Source of the DNA: Novispirillum itersonii
Lineage (GTDB): Bacteria; Pseudomonadota; Alphaproteobacteria; Rhodospirillales; Rhodospirillaceae
DNA length: 64,000 bases
Direction: 5' to 3'
Assembly: GCF_014205675.1 (NCBI RefSeq)
Contig: NZ_JACIIX010000004.1
Span: 1-64,000, forward strand
Shown: piece by piece, positions 57,222 to 64,000 of the stretch
Layout: every line of letters begins with the position of its first letter
Position numbering within the stretch: the stretch's first letter is position 1
Notes under the pieces: model-generated
The model's input: only the letters and a program-made list of their open reading frames with translations
What the model was told of the DNA's origin: nothing
Databases searched by the model: none
Made by a program: the position numbers and the translations under genes

Positions 57222-57238
57222 GAAACCATAGTGGTTTC
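57222..57238. promoter_or_regulatory. 17-bp palindrome upstream of sodB
   Basis: GAAACCA and TGGTTTC are perfect inverted arms around a 3-base centre, about 60 bp upstream of the candidate sodB -35. It could be an operator; no regulator can be named. Confidence 0.35.
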
Positions 57239-57336
57239 AGTAGACACCAAGACCGGCTTTGCTGTTGAAAAGGTTCTAACTTTTTAAAAACAGGGCATTT
57301 TCTTCGAACGGGCATCATCTACGTGATTGGTACAGC

Positions 57337-58599
57337 TCACGGTCGAAGGTGCCGTATTACCGCCAGCGCAGCCATCCGGCCGGAGCGGGCTGCCCCTTCG
57401 AGGGTACAGGGTAATCCGGTCTGTACCCAGTCTCCGGCCAGCCACAGGGTTTCCGGCCACCCGGAGACGGTGGGGCGGGTCTGTGGGCGCAGGCGGTCGG
57501 TGTCCGGGGTTTGCAGCAGGGTGGCCCGGCGTTCGGTCAGCAGGCGGGCGTCCGCCGGGCACCGTAGGGGAAGGTCGGGATAAACCTGCCGGATCTCCCG
57601 CCACACGGTCCCCGGAAGATCTGGATCCGCGAGAAGATCCGCCCGGGGAGCACTGATGGTGACGGCACAGTGGCCGGGGCGGCGGAGGATCCATTCCGCT
57701 GCCCCGCCGCACAGGCCGGTGAGCTCCGCCAGAATCTCCGGCCCCCGGTCCGGCATGGGATAGTGCAGGTTCAGGATCGGACTTTGCGGCAGATCGGGCA
57801 GCAGATCGGGCAACAGGCGGTGGGCCTGCGCCGGATCGATTGCTAAAATCACCGGATCCCGACCGCAAAAAACCGGCCCGGCGGGGCCAGACAGGCGAAG
57901 CCCCTCCGGGGTCTGCTGAAGTTCAGAAACCGCAGACCGCAGGCGGATTTCTACCCCGGCGGCAGACAGGGCCTCGGTCAGGGGCGTAATCAGATCCTGC
58001 TCCAGAGATGTGCGGCACAGCAGCGGGGACAGGGCCTGACCACCCCGATAGAGGCTGTCCCGGAGGGTGCGGCGCAGCAGGGGCAGAGAAGCGATCTCTG
58101 CCGGAGTGTTGAGTAGTGCAACCGTCAAAGGGCCGATCAGACGGCGTCCGGCGACAGACCGGAGATCCAGAGCTGCCCCGACTGTGTCGGCACGGCTGGT
58201 TTCCAGCGTCAGCAGAGCGCGCAGATGGCCGGTCAGGCCCAGCCCGGCCACCCGGCGGGTGGGGTCCAGCAGCCACCCCGGCCAACGTCCGGCACCGGGA
58301 TAGAGGTTCCAGTCCGTTCCCTCTGCCAGATCCCGGAAGCGGAACCGGGGCGGCAGCCGGATCCAGTCTTCAGCCCGGCCATAGCGGCGGATCAGGCCGC
58401 AGACCGTGTCATTCCCGGACAGAAGCAGATGGGTGCCCCGGTCCCGGCGCGGCGCTCCGGGGGCCGGAGACCAGCCCCCGCACCGGCCGCCGGGGCGGCT
58501 GTTAGCATCATACAGGCGGGGGCGCAGCCCCTGCTCCTGAAGGAACAGGGCGGCGCTCAATCCGGCCAGTCCGGCCCCGATGATGTGCACCGATGTCAT
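57337..58599 (-). CDS. hpnE: HpnE-type FAD-dependent squalene synthesis oxidoreductase
   Basis: In the HpnCDE route, HpnE reduces hydroxysqualene to squalene. The 420-residue protein begins with the FAD-binding motif VHIIGAGLAGLSAALFLQEQ and a second dinucleotide-contact RPGGRCGGW. The C-terminal block ETLWLAGDWVQTGLPCTLEGA near 390 is conserved in amine-oxidase-type enzymes such as HpnE and phytoene desaturases. ATG 58599 starts inside the end of hpnD (ATGA overlap). It is last in the hpnC-hpnD-hpnE unit. Confidence 0.92.
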   Translation of the reverse strand: MTSVHIIGAGLAGLSAALFLQEQGLRPRLYDANSRPGGRCGGWSPAPGAPRRDRGTHLLLSGNDTVCGLIRRYGRAEDWIRLPPRFRFRDLAEGTDWNLYPGAGRWPGWLLDPTRRVAGLGLTGHLRALLTLETSRADTVGAALDLRSVAGRRLIGPLTVALLNTPAEIASLPLLRRTLRDSLYRGGQALSPLLCRTSLEQDLITPLTEALSAAGVEIRLRSAVSELQQTPEGLRLSGPAGPVFCGRDPVILAIDPAQAHRLLPDLLPDLPQSPILNLHYPMPDRGPEILAELTGLCGGAAEWILRRPGHCAVTISAPRADLLADPDLPGTVWREIRQVYPDLPLRCPADARLLTERRATLLQTPDTDRLRPQTRPTVSGWPETLWLAGDWVQTGLPCTLEGAARSGRMAALAVIRHLRP

Positions 58600-59393
58600 C
58601 GCCAGCTGTCCACGAGGGTACGGGTAGCAACCCGGATCAACCGCCATCGCGGGATCCTGACCGGATTCCTCAGGACGGATGGAGAGAACCCCCGGTGACA
58701 GAGTTCCCGTAAAAGATCCTGATAAATCAGAATAAACCCGGTGGCGGCGGCCATCTTCCGCTGCCGCTGACGGGGCAGGGTCGCCCGTTGCATCAAACAC
58801 TGCCGGAACAGCCGCCCGGCTTCTGCCGCCAGCTCTTCCGGGGCCATTCCGGCGGGAAGATAGCAGCGGCCCCGGTCCCGGTCTTCGGCGAGATCCCGCA
58901 GGATGTTGGTGTATTGCAGGGCGCGCCCGGCGGCCTGCGCAAAACCGGGCGGGTCGGAGGGCGGGAAGCCGCTCAGGCACAGGATCAGGGTTCCGACCGC
59001 ACCGGCAACCCGGTCGCAATACCGGTTCAGTTCCGCCTGCGACGGATGGGACAGCGGATTGGTAATATCCTGCTGGCATCCTTCAATCACCGCCAGCAGG
59101 GCAGGCATGGGCAGGTCATACCGCTGCCGCAGGGCAAAAACGGCCCGGGCCAGCACCGGATCATCCGGGTTTTCTCCACTGTCGAGCGCCCTCTGCCAGA
59201 CCTGCAACCGGGCAAGCCCTCCGCCGGATCCATCGTCGGCGCAATCGTCAACGGCCCGGCAGTACAGATACAGAATGGTCAGGGACTGCCGCAGCGCCGG
59301 AGGCAACAGGAAGATCAGATGCCGGAAGCTGGATCCGCTGCGGTGCAGGCGCGGGGCGAGGGCTTTCGCGAAGGAACGGAGATCCGAGGTCAT
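58596..59393 (-). CDS. hpnD: HpnD presqualene diphosphate synthase
   Basis: HpnD condenses two farnesyl diphosphates to presqualene diphosphate. The 265-residue protein has the substrate motif YCRAVDDCADDGSGG near 44-58 (DDxxDD) and a second motif NILRDLAEDRDRGRCYLP near 165-182. These Asp-rich motifs show that it is catalytically competent. ATG 59393 overlaps the hpnC stop by four bases, and its own stop overlaps the hpnE start, so the three proteins are translationally coupled. Confidence 0.93.
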   Translation of the reverse strand: MTSDLRSFAKALAPRLHRSGSSFRHLIFLLPPALRQSLTILYLYCRAVDDCADDGSGGGLARLQVWQRALDSGENPDDPVLARAVFALRQRYDLPMPALLAVIEGCQQDITNPLSHPSQAELNRYCDRVAGAVGTLILCLSGFPPSDPPGFAQAAGRALQYTNILRDLAEDRDRGRCYLPAGMAPEELAAEAGRLFRQCLMQRATLPRQRQRKMAAATGFILIYQDLLRELCHRGFSPSVLRNPVRIPRWRLIRVATRTLVDSWR

Positions 59394-60196
59394 GCCCGCC
59401 ACCGTAGCCGCAGAAACAGAAAGAGGCCATGGCCGACGGCGGCAGACAGGCTGAAAAAGCCAAAGTGCGGGGGCTGGCGCCAGTCTCTCCGCCGCCGCAG
59501 CAGCCCGGCCAGCCGGTCGGCGCAGGCCAGTGTCACCGCCGCCTGAAAGGCAAGGCGGGGATCGCGGATCTGCCGGATCAGGGGGCGGGCGGCGGTCAGG
59601 AGCGGGCGGGTTTCCGCCAGCATCCGGGCCAGCACCGGGGCCGGATCCTGCCCGGCCTCCCTCAGCCAGTCCAGTGGCAGATAACTGCGGCCAAGGGTCT
59701 GCCGGTCGGCCTCGGCATCGCCGATATGATTCAGCAGTTGCAGGGCGGTGCACAGGGCGTCGGCGGCAGCGGCGGCGTGCTGATCGTCCCCGTCATGCAG
59801 GATCAGCAGCATCCGCCCGACCGGAGCCGAGGACCGGCGGGCAGAATGCAGGGTCGCGGCCCAATCCGGGCAGGGTGGGTTGGCGCAGTCTTCGGCAAAG
59901 GCATCAATCAGGGCTTCAGCGCAGGGGGCAATCTGTGTCGGCAGGGCGGATGCGGCCTGCCGGAAGGCTGACAGGGCGGCCCTCTTTTCCGGGACCGGAA
60001 GGCCGGGCGCATCCGCCAGATCGTCAGCCGCCCTGACCAGCTGATAGAACCGCCGGACCGTGGGCCGGTGCCGCCGGGCCAGCAGCATCGCCACCGGAAA
60101 CGCCTCGTCAGACTCTGTCTTTCCGGCAGAGGAAACAGGAAGCCTGCAAGGGGCAGCAGCACTCTTTGATTGACCGGACTGATTAAAAAGTGTCAT
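59390..60196 (-). CDS. hpnC: HpnC hydroxysqualene synthase
   Basis: HpnC converts presqualene diphosphate to hydroxysqualene. The 268-residue protein has EAFPVAMLLARRHRPTVRRF near 29-48, first Asp motif VRAADDLADAP near 52, and second motif LLNHIGDAEADRQTLGRSYLP near 165. It leads the hpnC-D-E unit. No hopanoid genes (shc, hpnH) are in the window, so squalene could feed hopanoids or sterols elsewhere. It is divergent from a related but degenerate synthase-like gene. Confidence 0.9.
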   Translation of the reverse strand: MTLFNQSGQSKSAAAPCRLPVSSAGKTESDEAFPVAMLLARRHRPTVRRFYQLVRAADDLADAPGLPVPEKRAALSAFRQAASALPTQIAPCAEALIDAFAEDCANPPCPDWAATLHSARRSSAPVGRMLLILHDGDDQHAAAAADALCTALQLLNHIGDAEADRQTLGRSYLPLDWLREAGQDPAPVLARMLAETRPLLTAARPLIRQIRDPRLAFQAAVTLACADRLAGLLRRRRDWRQPPHFGFFSLSAAVGHGLFLFLRLRWRA

Positions 60197-60308
60197 TCGG
60201 GGATCCCTATTCCGCCGCGCATCCCTATATACCGGGAAGACGGCGGGTCCGGCACGGCCGGGTCCTGCGGATACTCTTGTGCCAGACGATAAACGAGCCC
60301 CCCTGTCG

Positions 60309-61160
60309 ATGACCACCCCCGTTCTGTCTTCCATTGCCGACGACCTGCGTCAGCGTGACCCGGACCGCTTCTTCACCAGCCTGCTGGCCCCGGCTGACCG
60401 TCGGGATGACCTGATGGCGCTCTATGCACTGGATGCCGAACTGCGGCAGATCCGGGCGCTGGTGTCGGAACCGATGCTGGGCCGGATACGCCTGCAATGG
60501 TGGTTCGAGCGGGTGTCGGCCTTGCAGACCGGAGAGGAACAGCCGAGCGGCCCGCCGCTGATGTATGCGCTGGATGCGCTGATCCACCGCACACCGATGC
60601 CGGAAAAACGCTTCTGCGACTATTTCTGTGGCCGCAGTAATGACATGGAGGAAGCGCCGATCCTCGATACGGCATTCTTCCAGCACTATACGCAAGGGGT
60701 GGGCGGCAGTCTGGCGGTGCTGGCTTACCGCGTGCTCGGCGGTGATTTCGATCATCCTGCGGCCGAGGCTGCCCGCCTCAGCGGCGCGGTGTGGGAAACC
60801 GCCTATGTTCTGCGGTCGGTGCTTCAGCACAGCCAGAAAGGTATTATGATGCTGCCGCTGGCGGATCTGCCGGAAGCGATCCTGTCTTCCAGTGATATTG
60901 ACAGCCCGGAGGCGGTGCGGTCTTTGGGGCCGCTGATGGTGCAGCTGGCGCAGCAAGGACTGGATCAGGCCCGGCAGGCCCGGGCCCTGTGCCCACGCCC
61001 GCCGGAAGGAACGCTGGCGGCATTTCTGCCGATGGTCATCGCCGAGGCGTGGCTGACCCGGCTGGTGCGCAATGGCGGTGATCTGCTGGATGCCCGGCTG
61101 GCCCTGCCGCACCGCCGCCCGCTGGTGATGCTGTGGCGGCGGATGCGGGGGGTCTACTAG
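60309..61160 (+). CDS. Squalene/phytoene-synthase-like protein without catalytic motifs (NDUFAF6-like)
   Basis: The 283-residue protein has the prenyl-synthase fold signatures DPDRFFTSLLAPADRRDDLM near 20 and VSEPMLGRIRLQWWFERV near 52, but the Asp-rich motifs of the active enzymes are replaced: the first motif region reads LYALDAELRQIRAL and the second YVLRSVLQHSQKGIMMLP. This is the pattern of the NDUFAF6-type branch, whose mitochondrial member helps assemble complex I. A true synthase role is unlikely. It is divergent from hpnC and convergent with the DUF815 gene. Confidence 0.82.
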   Translation: MTTPVLSSIADDLRQRDPDRFFTSLLAPADRRDDLMALYALDAELRQIRALVSEPMLGRIRLQWWFERVSALQTGEEQPSGPPLMYALDALIHRTPMPEKRFCDYFCGRSNDMEEAPILDTAFFQHYTQGVGGSLAVLAYRVLGGDFDHPAAEAARLSGAVWETAYVLRSVLQHSQKGIMMLPLADLPEAILSSSDIDSPEAVRSLGPLMVQLAQQGLDQARQARALCPRPPEGTLAAFLPMVIAEAWLTRLVRNGGDLLDARLALPHRRPLVMLWRRMRGVY

Positions 61161-61211
61161 GAGATTCCTGATCCATCCCTGAGCCCCCCGTCTCCGAAGC
61201 GCCCCGGCTGA

Positions 61212-62087
61212 TCAGCCAAGGGCGATGCCCTGACGTCCGGCGAGATCCTGAATATACTGCCACGCCACGCGGCCGGAGCGGCTGCCCCGGGTCATTGCCC
61301 ATTCCACCGCTTCGCGCTTCAGGTCTTCTTCGCTGATCGTCAGGCCAAAAGCCGCGACATAGCCCCGCAGGACATCGAAGTAGGTATCCTGATTGAAGTT
61401 GTGGAAGCCAAGCCACAGGCCGAAGCGGTCAGACAGGGAAACCTTTTCCTCCACCGCTTCCCCGGCATGGATCGCCGTGGACTGTTCGTTCTCGATCATC
61501 TGCCGGGACAGCAGATGGCGGCGGTTGGAGGTGGCATAGAAGATCACGTTCTTCGGGCGGCCTTCGACCCCACCTTCCAGAACCGCCTTCAGGGATTTAT
61601 AGCTGTTGTCATCCTGATCGAAAGACAGGTCATCGCAGAACAGGATGCAGGGGCGACCGCTGGAACGCAGCAGGGTCAGCAGCTGCGGCAGGGTGGGGAT
61701 GTCTTCCCGGTGGATTTCCACCAGCGCCAGCCGTCCGTCGGTGGCGGCATTGACAGCGGCATGCACCGCCTTGACGAGGGAGCTTTTGCCGGTGCCGCGT
61801 GCCCCCCACAGCAGGGCATTGTTGGCCGGAAGGCCTTTTGTGAAGCGCAGGGTGTTGTCAAACAGTTGCTGCTGTTGCAGTTCAACACCTTTCAGCAGCC
61901 CGATATCAACACGGTTGACCTGTAGGATCGGTTCCAGCCACTGGCGGTCAGCATGCCAGACGAAGGCGTCGGCCGTGTTCAGGTCGTTGGCGGGCAGGGC
62001 CGGAGGGGCCAGCCGTTCGAGGGCTGACGCGATCCGTTCCAGAACGGGCAGAAGATCGGGGTTGAAGGTGGTCACTGGCAACCTCAT
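61212..62087 (-). CDS. DUF815 AAA-type ATP-binding protein
   Basis: The 291-residue protein has Walker A GARGTGKSSLVKAVH near 96, Walker B ILFCDDLSFDQDD near 147, and sensor segments IFYATSNRRHLLS near 180 and DRFGLWLGF near 213. This matches DUF815, a family of AAA-like ATPases of unknown role common in alphaproteobacteria next to yajC-secDF. ATG 62087 is used; a GTG four codons later is an alternative. It is divergent from yajC. Confidence 0.88.
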   Translation of the reverse strand: MRLPVTTFNPDLLPVLERIASALERLAPPALPANDLNTADAFVWHADRQWLEPILQVNRVDIGLLKGVELQQQQLFDNTLRFTKGLPANNALLWGARGTGKSSLVKAVHAAVNAATDGRLALVEIHREDIPTLPQLLTLLRSSGRPCILFCDDLSFDQDDNSYKSLKAVLEGGVEGRPKNVIFYATSNRRHLLSRQMIENEQSTAIHAGEAVEEKVSLSDRFGLWLGFHNFNQDTYFDVLRGYVAAFGLTISEEDLKREAVEWAMTRGSRSGRVAWQYIQDLAGRQGIALG

Positions 62088-62241
62088 CTGATGCGGAACA
62101 GGGGCGGGGACGGTAACACAGCCCTCCGGGCTTTCCCAAGGGGGGTTCTGTGGGAAACCGCAGGGGCAATCATGGGAATGTTGCTGATTTAAGATGTCTG
62201 CACCTGATTGCCCTTCAGGCGGCATGTCCTCCGGTTTGGCT

Positions 62242-62269
62242 TTGCTTTCGCGTATTGTCCCGGTATAGT
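62242..62269 (+). promoter_or_regulatory. Candidate sigma-70 promoter of yajC
   Basis: TTGCTT (62242-62247) and TATAGT (62264-62269) are 16 bp apart, about 80 bases before the yajC ATG. Confidence 0.5.
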
Positions 62270-62348
62270 CCCGCCAACCCGTATCCCTCCGGCACGCGTG
62301 GCCTGTTGTGGCCCGCCGGGGGCTGACTGACCCAGTGGAGATTTCCTG

Positions 62349-62756
62349 ATGTTCATTTCGCCAGCCTATGCTCAGGCCGCTGCTGCCCCGGGTGCCGAAG
62401 CCGGTCTCATGCAGTTTGCGCCGCTGGTTCTGATCTTTATCGTCTTCTACTTCCTGCTGATCCGTCCGCAGCAGAAGCGCATGAAGGCCCACAAGGAGAT
62501 GCTGTCTGCCGTCAACCGCGGTGACCGTGTTGTGACCAACGGCGGCATCGTCGGCGTGGTGCAGAAGGTGAACGAAGGCGAGAACGAGCTGGTCGTTGAA
62601 ATCGCCGAGGGCGTGAAGGTGACCGTGATGCGCGACATGATCGCCGCCGTCACCTCCAAGACCAAGCCGGTTTCCGGTCAGCCGGCGGCTCCGGCCAATG
62701 ATGCCAAGACCGAAGAAAAGCCGAGCGGCCTGAAGAAGCTGTTCGGCGGCAAGTAA
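62349..62756 (+). CDS. yajC: Preprotein translocase accessory subunit YajC
   Basis: YajC is the small membrane partner of SecDF and YidC. The 135-residue protein has one helix (residues 22-42, MQFAPLVLIFIVFYFLLIRP), the conserved QQKRMKAHKEML and GDRVVTNGGIVGVV blocks, and a low-complexity basic tail. A terminator follows at once. In most alphaproteobacteria secD and secF follow; they are absent here. Confidence 0.95.
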   Translation: MFISPAYAQAAAAPGAEAGLMQFAPLVLIFIVFYFLLIRPQQKRMKAHKEMLSAVNRGDRVVTNGGIVGVVQKVNEGENELVVEIAEGVKVTVMRDMIAAVTSKTKPVSGQPAAPANDAKTEEKPSGLKKLFGGK

Positions 62757-62782
62757 GACCGGCCCGGTCTGTTGCCCGTCTG

Positions 62783-62824
62783 AAAAAAAGGAAGGTCGTG
62801 CCGCTGGCGCGGCCTTCTTTTTTG
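62783..62824 (+). terminator. Terminator after yajC
   Basis: GAAGGTCG pairs with CGGCCTTC (one G-U pair), with an A-run before and a run of seven T residues after. It ends the yajC transcript just where secD would normally follow. Confidence 0.85.
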
Positions 62825-62873
62825 CTCCATATCTGCGGGGCTTCCTCCGTCCTTCCTGTCTGGGACTGCCGCC

Positions 62874-63272
62874 ATGAAAAATTCCTCCTCCGGCTTTATG
62901 GATATCACCCCGGCGATCCCGGAAGGGCGGCAGGTGATCAGTGCCTATGGCGATGGCCGGTTCCGGATTTCCGGAACGGTGTGGGAGCAGCCGGTGCTGG
63001 TGTTTCCGACCCGGACCATTCCGTGGGAGGTCAGCACCCTCTCTGATGTCACGGAAGACAGTCTGGCCGCCGTTTTTAGCGCTGATCCGGCGGTGGAGGT
63101 GCTGCTGCTGAGCACCGGCCTGAAGATGGCCCTGCCGCCGCCAGCCCTGCGGCAGGCCTTGCAGGCGCGGGGGCTGGCCTTTGATGTAATGGATACCGGG
63201 GCCGCCTGCCGGACCTATAACGTGCTGGTGGCGGAAGACCGCCGGGTGGCGGTGGCCCTGCTGCCGGTGTGA
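62874..63272 (+). CDS. Mth938-domain protein (NDUFAF3-like)
   Basis: The 132-residue protein has the Mth938 fold markers: QVISAYGDGRFRISG near 18-32, EVLLLSTGLKMALPPPALR near 79-97 and DVMDTGAACRTYNVLVAEDR near 104-123. Human NDUFAF3, a complex I assembly factor, has this fold. In related bacteria the gene follows secF. No ribosome site is evident before ATG 62874, but the family match fixes the start. A strong terminator follows. Confidence 0.85.
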   Translation: MKNSSSGFMDITPAIPEGRQVISAYGDGRFRISGTVWEQPVLVFPTRTIPWEVSTLSDVTEDSLAAVFSADPAVEVLLLSTGLKMALPPPALRQALQARGLAFDVMDTGAACRTYNVLVAEDRRVAVALLPV

Positions 63273-63288
63273 TCCCGGCCGGGATATA

Positions 63289-63331
63289 AGACAGAAAAAG
63301 GCGGCTCCCGGCGGGCCGCCTTTTTCTGTCT
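63289..63331. terminator. Bidirectional terminator between the Mth938 gene and the chemoreceptor gene
   Basis: A perfect 17-bp inverted repeat (63289-63305 and 63315-63331; core AAAAAGGCGGC against GCCGCCTTTTT) separates two convergent genes. Confidence 0.92.
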
Positions 63332-63355
63332 ATCGTTCCTCCTGATCCGGCCGGA

Positions 63356-64000
63356 TCAGGAATGCATGGACTTCAGGAATTCACCGACCCGGCTGTCCAG
63401 ACCGCTGGCCTGACCGGACATGCTGTCCGCCGCATGCTTGACCGTATTTGCCGCCGATTCCGCCTGATCGCTGACCGTCAGCACCGCGTCCATATCGTTG
63501 GCCATGCCGTGGCTGTCGTCTGATGCCTTGGAGACGGAAACCCGGATCTGCTGGGTGAAAGCGCTCTGGTCTGCCACGGCGGAGGAAATGGCGGTGGTGA
63601 TCTGTTCCATCTCGGCGATGGTTCCGGCCACCTGTTCAATCACCTGCGCCGCCTCGGTGGAAGCCTCCTGCACATTGCGGATCAGGGTGCCGATGTCTTC
63701 CGTCGCGGTACTGGTCTGGTGCGCCAGCTGTTTCACCTCGTTGGCAACCACGGCGAACCCTTTGCCGATTTCTCCGGCGCGGGCGGCCTCGATGGTGGCA
63801 TTCAGCGCCAGCAGATTGGTCTGATTGGCGATGGAGGAAATCAGGCGGGTGGCCTCGCCGATCCGGCTGACCGCATCTTCCAGCCCGGTGATGACCAGTC
63901 CGGCTTCCCGGGCCTGCTGAACGGCGCGTTCGGCGACGGTGGTGGCATCATGCACCCGCTGCTCAATCCCCTCGATCACCTGCACCAGTTGCGCGGTGGC
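63356..64000 (-). CDS. Methyl-accepting chemotaxis protein, C-terminal part (cut by window edge)
   Basis: The minus-strand frame is open from the right edge to its stop at 63356, giving the last 214 codons. It contains the highly conserved hairpin tip of the MCP signalling domain, [19 protein letters not shown], followed by [15 protein letters not shown] and a long coiled coil that returns to the membrane side. The protein ends FLKSMHS with no CheR-tether pentapeptide. The sensor and membrane parts lie outside the window, so the signal is unknown. Confidence 0.93.
   Translation of the reverse strand, partial: ATAQLVQVIEGIEQRVHDATTVAERAVQQAREAGLVITGLEDAVSRIGEATRLISSIANQTNLLALNATIEAARAGEIGKGFAVVANEVKQLAHQTSTATEDIGTLIRNVQEASTEAAQVIEQVAGTIAEMEQITTAISSAVADQSAFTQQIRVSVSKASDDSHGMANDMDAVLTVSDQAESAANTVKHAADSMSGQASGLDSRVGEFLKSMHS

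Noticed and set aside
57337-59079. Extended hpnE start giving about 580 residues
   Set aside because: The extra N-terminal part is hpnD read in another frame; the FAD motif begins directly at ATG 58599.

Overview
The window is chromosomal DNA from a GC-rich alphaproteobacterium, most likely of the order Rhodospirillales. Three things point there: the ntrB-ntrC-ntrY-ntrX-trkA-hfq-hflX block, the purC-purS-purQ-purL-bolA block with a small PurL and a separate ATPase zeta inhibitor (DUF1476), and the order rodZ-ispG-hisS-hemA-prfA-prmC-DUF4167-clpB. No rRNA or tRNA gene was seen, so genus and species cannot be given.

Layout. 1-395 is the 5' end of an ISAs1-family transposase running off the left edge. 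886-9057 is a loosely packed region on both strands: heat-shock sigma factor RpoH, an orphan GlnK-type PII protein, a membrane fatty-acid hydroxylase, a Crp/Fnr regulator, glutaredoxin GrxD, RarD permease, a methyltransferase, DUF1178, TrkH, and a secreted pilus-N-domain protein. 9218-17619 is purine synthesis (purB, purC, purS, purQ, purL) plus bolA, interrupted by a zeta inhibitor, an NRDE hydrolase, an unknown 74-residue gene and an XRE regulator. 17731-26708 carries a NDUFAF5-like methyltransferase, sfsA, map, radC, a MarR-type regulator, comF, grxC, an amidase, ubiG, lysC and a nitronate monooxygenase. 26758-41880 is ptsP, rodZ, ispG, hisS, hemA, prfA, prmC, DUF4167, MOSC and clpB. 41935-56403 is ispDF, a CcsA-like protein, dusB, the two Ntr two-component systems, trkA, a HAD phosphatase, hfq, hflX, an unknown 89-residue gene and an inositol-phosphatase-like gene. 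56476-64000 is sodB, hpnC-hpnD-hpnE (squalene synthesis), a catalytically degenerate squalene/phytoene-synthase-like gene, a DUF815 ATPase, yajC, an Mth938-domain gene and the 3' end of a chemoreceptor.

How the genes connect. Nitrogen and potassium control are well represented (GlnK, NtrBC, NtrYX, EI-Ntr, TrkH/TrkA). The RpoH gene and a clpB promoter matching the alphaproteobacterial heat-shock consensus lie in the same window. Three proteins related to mitochondrial complex I assembly factors occur (NDUFAF5, NDUFAF6 and Mth938/NDUFAF3 types). Several conserved neighbourhoods look rearranged: grxD is away from bolA, DUF1178 is away from the amidase/ubiG pair, and secD/secF are absent between yajC and the Mth938 gene.

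I did not find a convincing new multi-gene system. The most interesting items are the operator-like TGCGCA cluster between an unknown small gene and an XRE regulator (12.1-12.4 kb), the exact heptad duplication in the ClpB coiled coil, the yajC cluster lacking secDF, and the degenerate squalene-synthase-like protein beside hpnCDE.
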